From contig JAZRHC010000028.1 in NCBI GenBank assembly GCA_045644545.1, positions 1-24,713 of the forward strand: 24,713 bases of DNA. Direction: 5' to 3'. The stretch's first letter is position 1; the number at the start of each line of letters is the position of its first letter. The translations under genes were made by a program, and so were the position numbers. Below are positions 8,913-16,219 of the stretch, in pieces. Under the pieces are notes generated by a model. The model made no database searches and had not been told where the DNA came from. It saw nothing but the letters and a program-made list of their open reading frames with translations. The stretch comes from Scatosoma sp045644545 (GTDB taxonomy: Bacteria > Bacillota > Clostridia > Christensenellales > Borkfalkiaceae).

Positions 8913-8941
8913 TTTACAGAATTTTTCATTTGTTGTATAAT
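8913..8941 (+). promoter_or_regulatory. Sigma-A promoter of the phosphohexomutase gene
   Basis: TTTACA at 8913-8918, 17-nt spacer, TATAAT at 8936-8941. It sits directly after the fucI terminator, giving a leader of about 25 nt with a strong AAGGAAGG ribosome site. Confidence 0.88.
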
Positions 8942-8973
8942 ATAGAAAAGAAAACCGTAAAAGGAAGGAATTT

Positions 8974-10695
8974 ATGGATTATCGTAAAAATTATCAGAAC
9001 TGGTTGACGGACGAAAGACTTTGCGAAGAAGGCAAAAAAGAGCTCGCGGCGATCGCGACCGACGAAAAAGAGCAAGAATACCGTTTCGGCGGCGAACTCG
9101 AATTCGGCACGGCGGGTATGCGCGGCGTGATCGGCTACGGTATGAATATGATGAATATCTACACGGTTATGCGCGCCACGCAAGGGCTTAGCGAGTTCGT
9201 GAAATCGCTTGGAAAGAGCGCGATGGCTCGCGGGGTAGTCGTTTCCTACGATACGAGAAGAAAATCCGAGGAATTTGCGAAAGCGGCGGCGGGCGTGCTT
9301 GCGGCGAACGGAATCAAGGCGTATCTTTTCACGGACGTGCATCCCGTTCCTATGCTCTCTTATGCGGTGCGGTATCTGAAAACGATTGCGGGCGTTATGA
9401 TCACCGCAAGCCATAACCCGAAGGAATATAACGGCTATAAGGTCTACGGAGAGGACGGCGCGCAAATGTCCCCCGAGGATACCGAAAAGGTAGTGAACCA
9501 TATCAACGCGCTCACGGACTATTTATCCGTTGAAGCGTTAAAAGAAAGCGAATTGATCGTTCCCGTGCCCGAAAAACTCGACGAGGATTATATCAAAGAG
9601 CTTTCCTCGCTCACGCTCTCGCCCGAAGCGGTGAAAAAATGCGGAGCGGATTTAAAGCTCGTCTACACGCCCGTTCACGGCAGCGGCTATCGCCCCGTGA
9701 CGGCGATTCTCAATAAGCTTGGTATTAACGTGACGGTCGTCGAGGAGCAGACGAAGAAAGATACCGAGTTTTCAACGGTGAAAGTTCCTAATCCCGAATT
9801 TAAAGAAACTCTTTCAATGGGTATCGCGCTCGCGAATAAGATCGAAGCCGACGTCGTATTCGGCACAGACCCCGATTCCGATAGGCTCGGCGTTGCGATT
9901 AAAAACGCGGAGGGGGAATTCGTCGCGCTGTCGGGCAATCAAGTCGGGATTTTGCTTCTCGATTATATTCTCACCCGCCTTGCCGAGGACGGAACAATGC
10001 CGAACAACGCGGCGGTCGTTAAGTCCTTCGTCACCACGGGTATGGCGAAAGCCCTTTGCGACGACTTCGGCGTAGCTTTATACGAAACGCCCGTCGGTTT
10101 TAAGTTTATCGGCGAAAAGATCAAACAATGGGAAGCGGACGGAAAACACGCCTACGTGTTCGGTTTTGAAGAATCCTGCGGATATCTGCGCGGCACGCAC
10201 GCCCGCGATAAGGACGCCGTCGTGGCTTCTATGCTCTGCGCGGAAATGGTTTGCTACTACGTTTCTATCGGCAAAACCGTCTACGGCAGATTGCAGGAGA
10301 TTTATCAAAAGTACGGCTACGTGCTCGACAAAAACGTTTCTATTCAATATTCGGGACTTAACGCGATGAAGGAGATGAACGGCGTTGTGGACGCGTTAAA
10401 ACGCCTTAAAATCGACGATTTTGGCGGAATAAAGGTGCAAGCCTTCCGCGATTACAGCGCGGCAAAACGCACCGATTATCAAAGCGGAAAAACGGAGGAG
10501 ATGTCTATTCCCAAGTGCAACTGCGTGTATTACGAACTGGAAGGCGGGTCTTTCGTCTGCGTTCGTCCGTCGGGAACGGAGCCTAAGTTGAAAATTTATT
10601 ATTCGCTCCGCGCCAAAGACGAAGCGGCGGCAAACGCCAAGCTCGCCGAAGTGCAAGCTTCCGTGAGCGAACTTTTGGAAAAAGCGAAAAACTGA
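8974..10695 (+). CDS. pgcA: Alpha-D-phosphohexomutase (phosphoglucomutase/phosphomannomutase, PgcA type)
   Basis: The 573-residue cytosolic enzyme interconverts glucose-1-phosphate and glucose-6-phosphate, possibly also the mannose phosphates. That supplies UDP-glucose and cell-wall or glycolipid synthesis and links alpha-glucan breakdown to glycolysis. The four diagnostic loops are present in order: ELEFGTAGMRG near residue 45; the catalytic loop TASHNP with phospho-Ser146; the metal loop DPDSDRLG; the sugar loop FGFEESCGY; and the phosphate loop RPSGTEPKLK near the C-terminus. The length matches Bacillus PgcA (about 580). Monofunctional phosphomannomutases of the ManB group are shorter (about 450), which favours PgcA. 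It is a single-gene unit with its own promoter and a terminator shared with the convergent regulator gene. Confidence 0.92.
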   Translation: MDYRKNYQNWLTDERLCEEGKKELAAIATDEKEQEYRFGGELEFGTAGMRGVIGYGMNMMNIYTVMRATQGLSEFVKSLGKSAMARGVVVSYDTRRKSEEFAKAAAGVLAANGIKAYLFTDVHPVPMLSYAVRYLKTIAGVMITASHNPKEYNGYKVYGEDGAQMSPEDTEKVVNHINALTDYLSVEALKESELIVPVPEKLDEDYIKELSSLTLSPEAVKKCGADLKLVYTPVHGSGYRPVTAILNKLGINVTVVEEQTKKDTEFSTVKVPNPEFKETLSMGIALANKIEADVVFGTDPDSDRLGVAIKNAEGEFVALSGNQVGILLLDYILTRLAEDGTMPNNAAVVKSFVTTGMAKALCDDFGVALYETPVGFKFIGEKIKQWEADGKHAYVFGFEESCGYLRGTHARDKDAVVASMLCAEMVCYYVSIGKTVYGRLQEIYQKYGYVLDKNVSIQYSGLNAMKEMNGVVDALKRLKIDDFGGIKVQAFRDYSAAKRTDYQSGKTEEMSIPKCNCVYYELEGGSFVCVRPSGTEPKLKIYYSLRAKDEAAANAKLAEVQASVSELLEKAKN

Positions 10696-10706
10696 AAAGA
10701 AACGCT

Positions 10707-10733
10707 AAAAAACGCCCCTCGGGGCGTTTTTTT
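10707..10733. terminator. Bidirectional intrinsic terminator
   Basis: Six A residues plus CGCCC (10707-10717), a CTCG loop, then GGGCG and seven T residues (10722-10733). The A run upstream makes a T run on the other strand, so it can serve both the mutase gene and the convergent regulator ending at 10742. Confidence 0.92.
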
Positions 10734-10741
10734 CGTGAAAA

Positions 10742-11629
10742 TTATTTAATACTCGCTTTGTATTCTCCGGGGGTCATTCCCGTGTATTTTTTGAATACGT
10801 AATTAAAATGGGAAACGGAATCGAAGCACAATTCGTTGGCGATTTCGGGAAAGGCGCGTTTGCGGCGAATGAGTTTTTTCGCTTCGTCGATTTTCAGCTT
10901 TAAATAGGTCTGATAAATGCTCGCGCCCGTTTTTTGCTTAAAGAAGGTGCAAAGATAGGTTTTTCCGTAATGCAGTTTTTCGCAAATTTCTTCCAAAGTC
11001 AACTTTTCGTATAACGCAGAGGATAAAATACAAACGATCTCGTCTTGCAACGCGTCGGAAGAGGCGATTTTGGAGATAAAAAACTCCTGTGGGGATTCAC
11101 GGTTGCTCACGTGGCGAAGCATATATATGAGCAACAGTTCAAGGGAATTTTTAATGATCTGTTCTCCGCCGAGATTCGGGTTGTCTTTTAATACGAGTTT
11201 GTTTAAATCGGGGTCGAAGTCGGGCAAAACAAAGGTTTCCGAAGCCTCCGACATTATATTTTGCAATAAATACCGATAATTATCGGGAACGCGGAACTTC
11301 TTATCTTCGAAAAACGCCATACCTTCCGAGCGGCAGTCGAAGGAAATAATGAAAATATTCGCCTCTTCCCCCAAACATTCTACGTAGTGCGGTTGATTGG
11401 GCTTTATAAAAATCATTTCCCCTTGCTTCAAATGATATTTTTCCGACCCGCAATACACGGCAAAGTCCTTTTTATCTGCGTAGTTAATCTCCCAAAAATC
11501 GTGCGTTTCCTCTTTGGAAACGTAATTTTTTTCAGGCTCTTGATAGTGGATCGTTACGATCTTTTGCACGTTCAGGAAATTGGAAATCTTGTATTTATAA
11601 AATTGTTTTTTCGTCAATTTTTTTTCCAT
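10742..11629 (-). CDS. AraC-family transcriptional regulator with cupin-like sensor domain
   Basis: The protein is 295 residues. Residues from about 25 to 110 form a cupin-like ligand-sensing domain (THDFWEINY, YHLKQGEMIFIKPNQPHYVE). The last 100 residues carry the two helix-turn-helix units of AraC proteins: LTLEEICEKLHYGKTYLCTF and the signature ending FNYVFKKYTGMTPGEYK. The frame is open much further upstream, but that part is antisense to the kinase gene and lacks regulator features, so the ATG at 11629 is chosen. No ribosome site precedes it. Instead a promoter ends 6 nt before the ATG. It is divergent from the ROK kinase-nagA operon, its likely target along with its own gene. The inducer is unknown, perhaps an amino sugar or its phosphate. 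Confidence 0.9.
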   Translation of the reverse strand: MEKKLTKKQFYKYKISNFLNVQKIVTIHYQEPEKNYVSKEETHDFWEINYADKKDFAVYCGSEKYHLKQGEMIFIKPNQPHYVECLGEEANIFIISFDCRSEGMAFFEDKKFRVPDNYRYLLQNIMSEASETFVLPDFDPDLNKLVLKDNPNLGGEQIIKNSLELLLIYMLRHVSNRESPQEFFISKIASSDALQDEIVCILSSALYEKLTLEEICEKLHYGKTYLCTFFKQKTGASIYQTYLKLKIDEAKKLIRRKRAFPEIANELCFDSVSHFNYVFKKYTGMTPGEYKASIK

Positions 11630-11635
11630 AGCTTT

Positions 11636-11664
11636 ATTATAGCACGAAAATTCCCGTTTGTAAA
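11636..11664 (-). promoter_or_regulatory. Sigma-A promoter of the AraC-type regulator, predicting a leaderless mRNA
   Basis: On the minus strand TTTACA (plus 11659-11664), a 17-nt spacer and TATAAT (plus 11636-11641). Only 6 nt separate the -10 box from the ATG, so transcription should start at or within about one base of the start codon. That fits the missing Shine-Dalgarno sequence. Confidence 0.75.
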
Positions 11665-11698
11665 ATATTTCATAGAATATTTTTGCGAAATATTTTGT
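11662..11698. promoter_or_regulatory. Candidate AraC operator: three AT-rich half sites
   Basis: AAAATATTTC at 11662-11671 and GAAATATTTT at 11687-11696 form a perfect 10-bp inverted repeat. A third related copy, GAATATTTT, lies between them at 11675-11683. Centres are 12-13 nt apart. The first copy overlaps the -35 box of the regulator gene, and the group lies just upstream of the kinase promoter. Binding by the adjacent AraC protein is inferred. The AT-rich composition makes chance repeats possible. Confidence 0.45.
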
Positions 11699-11720
11699 AA
11701 GAATCGTGAAATAATTTGGA

Positions 11721-11748
11721 TTGAAATCACAAAAAAAAGTAGTATAAT
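11721..11748 (+). promoter_or_regulatory. Promoter of the ROK kinase-nagA operon
   Basis: TTGAAA at 11721-11726, 16-nt spacer, TATAAT at 11743-11748. The leader to the ATG at 11783 is about 28 nt and holds GAGGAG at 11766-11771. Confidence 0.85.
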
Positions 11749-11782
11749 AGACTTGAAAATTATAAGAGGAGATTTTTTTACA

Positions 11783-13165
11783 ATGAAAATGCCCGTGTTG
11801 GACAAGAACTTTTATCCTATGATCAAAGCGCTTAACGATTTCGAAAAGGAAGTCGAAAAAAGCGGTAAGCCCGTCAAAGTCGTTCTGGTGGCGGAACGCA
11901 GCGGCGGCTATAACTACGTTTATTCCTATAACGCCCTTGCCGACGGCGTGAACGACAAGCTTAATTTCCGCGTTGCCGAACGCCTTGCAAAATCCATTCT
12001 TTGGGTCGTCGGAGGCTTTAAAATTTCCGTTGCGGGAAGCAAGTCGATTTACGAATACCTCAAAAAAGCGTATACGCTCGAAGGGCTTCGCGCGTTCGAC
12101 GTGGACTTTATGAGTGGCGTTTACGAAAGACCGTTCGAGGTGGAATGGCTGGAAGAAAACCAAATTCCCGAGCAGAAAAACGCTTCTATCCGCGTAGGCG
12201 GGTATTTGAACGGTTGCCGTATCGGTTTCGACGCGGGCGGTTCGGATAGAAAAGTCAGCGCGGTGATCGAGGGCGAACCCGTTTATAGCGAAGAAGTCGT
12301 TTGGAATCCGAAGGTTACGGAAGACCCGCATTATCACTACGAAGAAATTAAAACGGCGATGAAAACGGCGGCGTCGAAAATGCCGAGAGTGGACGCGATC
12401 GGCGTTTCTTCGGCGGGCGTGTACGTCGATAATAAAATTATGGTCGCTTCCCTCTTTATCAAAGTGGACAAAACCAAATACGGCGATTACGTAAAGAATA
12501 TGTATATCAATATCGCGAAGGATTTGAGCGAAGAGCTTGGCTACGAGATTCCTTTGGAGGTCGCGAACGACGGCGACGTTACCGCGCTTGCGGGTGCGAT
12601 CGATCTGAACGATAATTCCGTCCTCGGAATCGCGATGGGCACGAGCGAAGCGGTCGGCTATATCAACGCCGACGGCGGGATTAACGGTTGGCTTTCCGAG
12701 CTCGCGTTCGCGCCCGTGGATTTCAACGAAGGCGCTATGCAAGACGAGTGGAGCGGGGATATCGGCGTAGGCTGTAAATATTTCTCGCAGGACGCGGTTA
12801 TCAAGCTTGCCGAAGCGGGCGGGCATAAATTCGCGGACGGCTTAACGCCCGCGCAAAAGCTCAAAGAAGTGCAGGCAATGATGGACGCGGGCGATCCGCT
12901 TGCGGCGCAGATCTTCGAGGATATCGGCGTATATCTTGCGCACACCATTCCGTTCTACGCGAAATTCTACGATATCAAGCATATGCTTTTGTTAGGGCGC
13001 GTAATGGGCGGCAAAGGCGGCGATATCATTCTTGCGACCTGCAAAAAAGTCCTTGCGGAAGAATATCCTAAGTTCGCGGCGCTCGATATCGGGCTTCCCG
13101 ACGAGAAGAACAGACGAGTGGGGCAGAGTATCGCGGCGGCTTCCCTTCCCGCAACCAAAGCGTAA
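11783..13165 (+). CDS. ROK/ASKHA-family sugar kinase with N-terminal extension
   Basis: The protein is 460 residues. The ATG at 11783 is chosen because GAGGAG precedes it by 11 nt and a promoter lies just upstream. The frame upstream of it is antisense to the regulator. A domain of about 146 residues comes first (ERSGGYNYVYSY, VAERLAKSILWVVGG). The ASKHA core follows: phosphate-1 motif GFDAGGSDRKVSAV from residue 148, AIGVSSAGV, and the NDGDVTALAG motif with the likely catalytic Asp263, equivalent to NDANAAALAE in ROK kinases. The ROK zinc signature CxCGxxGC is not seen. There are 17 nt to nagA, so the pair is one operon. The job is probably phosphorylation of GlcNAc or a related hexosamine, giving the NagA substrate. 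The extension could hold a second function. The sugar is inferred from context only. Confidence 0.75.
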   Translation: MKMPVLDKNFYPMIKALNDFEKEVEKSGKPVKVVLVAERSGGYNYVYSYNALADGVNDKLNFRVAERLAKSILWVVGGFKISVAGSKSIYEYLKKAYTLEGLRAFDVDFMSGVYERPFEVEWLEENQIPEQKNASIRVGGYLNGCRIGFDAGGSDRKVSAVIEGEPVYSEEVVWNPKVTEDPHYHYEEIKTAMKTAASKMPRVDAIGVSSAGVYVDNKIMVASLFIKVDKTKYGDYVKNMYINIAKDLSEELGYEIPLEVANDGDVTALAGAIDLNDNSVLGIAMGTSEAVGYINADGGINGWLSELAFAPVDFNEGAMQDEWSGDIGVGCKYFSQDAVIKLAEAGGHKFADGLTPAQKLKEVQAMMDAGDPLAAQIFEDIGVYLAHTIPFYAKFYDIKHMLLLGRVMGGKGGDIILATCKKVLAEEYPKFAALDIGLPDEKNRRVGQSIAAASLPATKA

Positions 13166-13182
13166 GGAAGGAGAAAGGAAAG

Positions 13183-14331
13183 ATGAAATGCTTTAAAAAC
13201 GCAACCGTTTACGTCGAGGGCGAAGGGCTTAAAAAAACGACCGTTTGCTTCGGCGAAACCATTGAAAAAATTTCCCGTTGCGCGGTAGCGGGCGCGGAAG
13301 CGATCGCGCTTCCCGAGGACGTTATCGTTCTGCCCGGATTTATCGATCAGCATATCCACGGCGCGGGCGGGTCGGACGCGATGGACGGCACGGTGGAAGA
13401 TCTTAAAATTATCGCCGATACGGTCGCCGCGGAAGGTACGACTTCCTTCCTCGCCACGACGATGACCCAAAGCAAAGAAAATATCTTAAAAGCGATGCGC
13501 GCGGTAAAGGACTATCGCGAAGCCGAAGCGGAAACGGGTGCAAGAGTGCTCGGAATCCATTTGGAAGGACCGTTTATCGCGGCGGCATATAAGGGCGCGC
13601 AGCCTTTGGAATACGTAGCGAAACCCGATTCGGAAGTATTCGACGAATATAACGCGGCAAGCGGCAACGCGATCAAACTCGTAACGCTCGCCCCCGAAAC
13701 GGAAAACGCGGATAAGCTTATCCGTCATCTCGCCGAAAAGAAAATCGTACCTTCGATCGGACACACGGGCGCAAAATGCGCGGAAATCAAAAGGGCGATC
13801 GGGCAGGGCGCGAAGAACGTAACGCATACCTACAACGCGCAAACGGCGCTTCACCATAGAGAGATCGGCACGGTGGGGAGCGCGATGCTCTTCGACGAGC
13901 TCAACTGCGAGCTGATCGCGGATACCATTCACGTATCCGTGCCCGCTATGCAGCTTCTCTTGAAAAATAAACCCGACGATAAACTCACCCTTATCACCGA
14001 CGCTATGCGCGCAAAAGGGCTTCCCGACGGCGTTTCCGAGCTCGGCGGGCAAACCGTTTACGTGAAAGGAGGCGAGGCAAGGCTTGCCGACGGCACGCTT
14101 GCGGGCAGCGTTTTGAGAATGAACCGCGCCGTGCAGAATATGGTCGAAAAGGTCGGCGTTCCCTTTGAAAAAGCCGTCGATTTCGCGACGATCAATCCCG
14201 CGAAAAACCTCGGCGTGGATAACGAACTCGGTTCTATCAAAGTCGGAAAAAAAGCCGATTTCACCGTGATCAACTCGTCCTACGACGTGCTTTTAACCGT
14301 CCGCGACGGAAAGATCGTCTATAAGGCGTGA
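13183..14331 (+). CDS. nagA: N-acetylglucosamine-6-phosphate deacetylase
   Basis: The 382-residue cytosolic amidohydrolase removes acetate from GlcNAc-6-phosphate to give glucosamine-6-phosphate, for catabolism or cell-wall recycling. Visible motifs: PGFIDQHIHGAGG with the HxH pair His57/His59, HLEGPF with metal ligand Glu128, GHTGA and THTYNA with the further metal histidines, HHREIG for substrate contact, and LITDAMRAKG with catalytic Asp273. The C-terminal IKVGKKADF is typical of the amidohydrolase beta-sandwich. Length matches the family (about 380). AAGGAAGGAG precedes the ATG. It is second in the operon with the kinase, and a terminator follows at 14361. Glucosamine-6-phosphate deaminase (nagB) is not in the window. 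Confidence 0.96.
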   Translation: MKCFKNATVYVEGEGLKKTTVCFGETIEKISRCAVAGAEAIALPEDVIVLPGFIDQHIHGAGGSDAMDGTVEDLKIIADTVAAEGTTSFLATTMTQSKENILKAMRAVKDYREAEAETGARVLGIHLEGPFIAAAYKGAQPLEYVAKPDSEVFDEYNAASGNAIKLVTLAPETENADKLIRHLAEKKIVPSIGHTGAKCAEIKRAIGQGAKNVTHTYNAQTALHHREIGTVGSAMLFDELNCELIADTIHVSVPAMQLLLKNKPDDKLTLITDAMRAKGLPDGVSELGGQTVYVKGGEARLADGTLAGSVLRMNRAVQNMVEKVGVPFEKAVDFATINPAKNLGVDNELGSIKVGKKADFTVINSSYDVLLTVRDGKIVYKA

Positions 14332-14360
14332 TAACATTACCTATACTTATTTCCTCTTAT

Positions 14361-14394
14361 AAAAGGGCTTGGGCGTTTCGTCCAAGTCCTTTTT
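14361..14394 (+). terminator. Intrinsic terminator of the kinase-nagA operon
   Basis: AAAAGGGCTTGGGC (14361-14374) pairs with GTCCAAGTCCTTTT (14380-14393), with two G-T pairs, around a GTTTC loop. Five T residues end the structure. Confidence 0.92.
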
Positions 14395-14533
14395 CGCGGT
14401 TTGAAAGCATAGCCGACGGTCGAAAAACATACTTATAAAAGTAAGAAAAAGAAGTTTTGAAAAAAGTTGAGAAAAACTCTTCGTTTCGCTTTCAAAAATC
14501 TGAAAAATATGTTACAATAAGGAGGATTCTAAA

Positions 14534-15421
14534 TTGGACGATTATACGCTTTTTCTGAAAAAAGAATTTTCTTTCGTTCCGCACGCGGAAAATTTCGACC
14601 TTGCTCGCCGTTCCACGATCGGCGCGGGCGGCACGGCAAAGCTCGTCTTTTTTCCCGATTCCGTCGAGTCGCTTATCTCTCTTATAGACGGATTGAAAAA
14701 TTGTGGCGTTACGTTTTCGGTGCTCGGAAATTTATCGAACGTATTGCCCGCGGACGGTTCGTCCGAAATCGTTTATATCCTAACTCAAAATATAAAAGGG
14801 GTGGAAACGGGAAATAAGCTTTTCGCCTATGCAGGTACGAGTTCAACGGCTTTTTTGCGTGCGTGCGAAGAGGCGGGAAAAAGCGGCGGGGAATTTCTTG
14901 CGGGGATTCCCTGCACGATCGGCGGCGCGGCGTTTATGAACGCGGGCGTAAGCGGGATCTATCTTTCCGAAATCGTGGAAAGCGTGCTGTATTATCTGAA
15001 CGGGGAAGTGCGTTCCCTTCCCGTAGCCGAATGTGGGTATTCCTATAAAAACAGCCGATTTATGCGGGAAAACGGCGTGATCTTAGGCGTTACGTTTCGC
15101 TTATTCGATTCGGATAAAGAGCATATTTTAAAAGCGCGGGAATATTATCTTCAAAAGCGAAAGCATTTGCCGAAGGGCAAAAGTATGGGATGCGTATTTA
15201 AAAATCCCGAAAATCTGATTGCAGGGCAACTTATCGAAAACGCGGGGCTTAAAGGAATGAGAGTGGGCGGCGCGGTCGTGTCGAGCGAGCACGCGAATTT
15301 TATTATCAATGAAAACCGAGCGAGCGCCAAAGAAATAAAAAGCTTGATCGCGCTTATCAAAAACGCGGTATACACACAATATAAAGTCAAACTCGAAGAG
15401 GAGATACGCTACCTCGACTGA
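14534..15421 (+). CDS. murB: UDP-N-acetylenolpyruvoylglucosamine reductase (peptidoglycan synthesis)
   Basis: This 295-residue flavoenzyme reduces UDP-GlcNAc-enolpyruvate to UDP-MurNAc with NADPH. The start is a TTG at 14534, chosen because GGAGG at 14521-14525 sits 8 nt before it and no upstream ATG fits. The FAD domain shows IGAGG and LGNLSNVL (family usually LGNGSN), then GIPCTIGGAAFMNAG. The substrate domain has YSYKNSRF, KSMGCVFKNP and AGQLIENAGLKGMRVGGAVV, and the C-terminal LEEEIRYL carries the catalytic Glu. The general-acid position, normally Ser in GSxFKNP, is Cys220 here. It heads the murB-PHP-whiA-dnaE cluster with 12 nt to the next gene. No convincing promoter was found in 14395-14533. 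Confidence 0.93.
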   Translation: MDDYTLFLKKEFSFVPHAENFDLARRSTIGAGGTAKLVFFPDSVESLISLIDGLKNCGVTFSVLGNLSNVLPADGSSEIVYILTQNIKGVETGNKLFAYAGTSSTAFLRACEEAGKSGGEFLAGIPCTIGGAAFMNAGVSGIYLSEIVESVLYYLNGEVRSLPVAECGYSYKNSRFMRENGVILGVTFRLFDSDKEHILKAREYYLQKRKHLPKGKSMGCVFKNPENLIAGQLIENAGLKGMRVGGAVVSSEHANFIINENRASAKEIKSLIALIKNAVYTQYKVKLEEEIRYLD

Positions 15422-15433
15422 CGGGAGAAAAAA

Positions 15434-16210
15434 ATGATTTTAACGGCAGATTATCATATCCACACGCCCTATTCGCACGGGAAACAAACGGTGGACGAAA
15501 ACGCGGCGCGGGCAAAGGAGCTCGCTCTTAAAGAAATCGCGATCAGCGATCACGGCTTTTCGCATATCGCGTTCGGGCTCAGAAGAAAAAAACTCGACGA
15601 TTTTATTGCCGACTGTAAAGCGGCGACGGAAAAATACGGACTCAAAGTCCTCGTCGGCACGGAAGCAAATCTTCGTGGGATAGAGGGGAAATCCGATTTA
15701 ACGGAAAAGGATTTTGAAAAGTTCGATACCTATTTTTGCGGTACGCATATTATGGTTTGGTACGACGGATTTTCCAACTTTTGGAACTACGGGCTCGGCA
15801 ATTTTTTCTCCCGTAAGTTCAAAAAAACACCGTCCGATAAGCGTATCGAGCTGAACACGAAAGCGTATATCAACGCGATCAAGCGCAATCCGCTCGACGC
15901 GATCACGCATTTGAATTATCTTTGCCCGTCTAACGCGCTCGAAGTGGCGAAATGCGCCGCCGATTACGGAACGTATATCGAGCTCAATTCCAAAAAAGAG
16001 CATTTGACGGACGAGGAATTAAACGAGATCGTTCAAAAAACGCGTGCGCGGTTTATTATCGATTCCGACGCGCATTCGGTCGATAGAGTCGGCGATACCA
16101 AGCGCGTGGAAGAACAGCTTTCCCGCCTCGATTTCCCGATGGACAGGATCGACAATATCGACGGGAGATTCCCAACCTTCCGTTTTGCGGAATACAAGAA
16201 AAAAATGTAA
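15434..16210 (+). CDS. PHP-domain phosphoesterase
   Basis: The 258-residue protein is a stand-alone PHP domain with an apparently full metal-ligand set: DYHIHTPYSHG (His8, His10, His15), ISDHGFSH, VGTEANL, CGTHIM, ITHLNYL and IDSDAHS. PHP proteins of this size are trinuclear-metal phosphatases or phosphodiesterases, related to YcdX and to histidinol phosphatase. In Clostridia such a gene regularly sits between murB and whiA, and its substrate is not firmly known. A histidinol-phosphatase role is less likely because no his genes are near. GGGAG precedes the ATG. It lies 12 nt after murB and 9 nt before whiA, so it is translated within the same operon. Confidence 0.85.
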   Translation: MILTADYHIHTPYSHGKQTVDENAARAKELALKEIAISDHGFSHIAFGLRRKKLDDFIADCKAATEKYGLKVLVGTEANLRGIEGKSDLTEKDFEKFDTYFCGTHIMVWYDGFSNFWNYGLGNFFSRKFKKTPSDKRIELNTKAYINAIKRNPLDAITHLNYLCPSNALEVAKCAADYGTYIELNSKKEHLTDEELNEIVQKTRARFIIDSDAHSVDRVGDTKRVEEQLSRLDFPMDRIDNIDGRFPTFRFAEYKKKM

Positions 16211-16219
16211 GGAACGGCG

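Noticed and set aside
11387..11782. Upstream extension of the ROK kinase frame to 592 residues
   Set aside because: It is antisense to the regulator gene. The promoter at 11721-11748 and the ribosome site at 11766 place the start at 11783.
11630..12826. Long N-terminal extension of the AraC-type regulator frame (to 694 residues)
   Set aside because: It is antisense to the ROK kinase coding sequence, has no regulator features, and a promoter lies just before the internal ATG at 11629.
14490..14518. TTTCAA-17-TACAAT as a murB promoter
   Set aside because: Transcription would start around 14525, inside or after the GGAGG ribosome site, leaving the TTG start without one.
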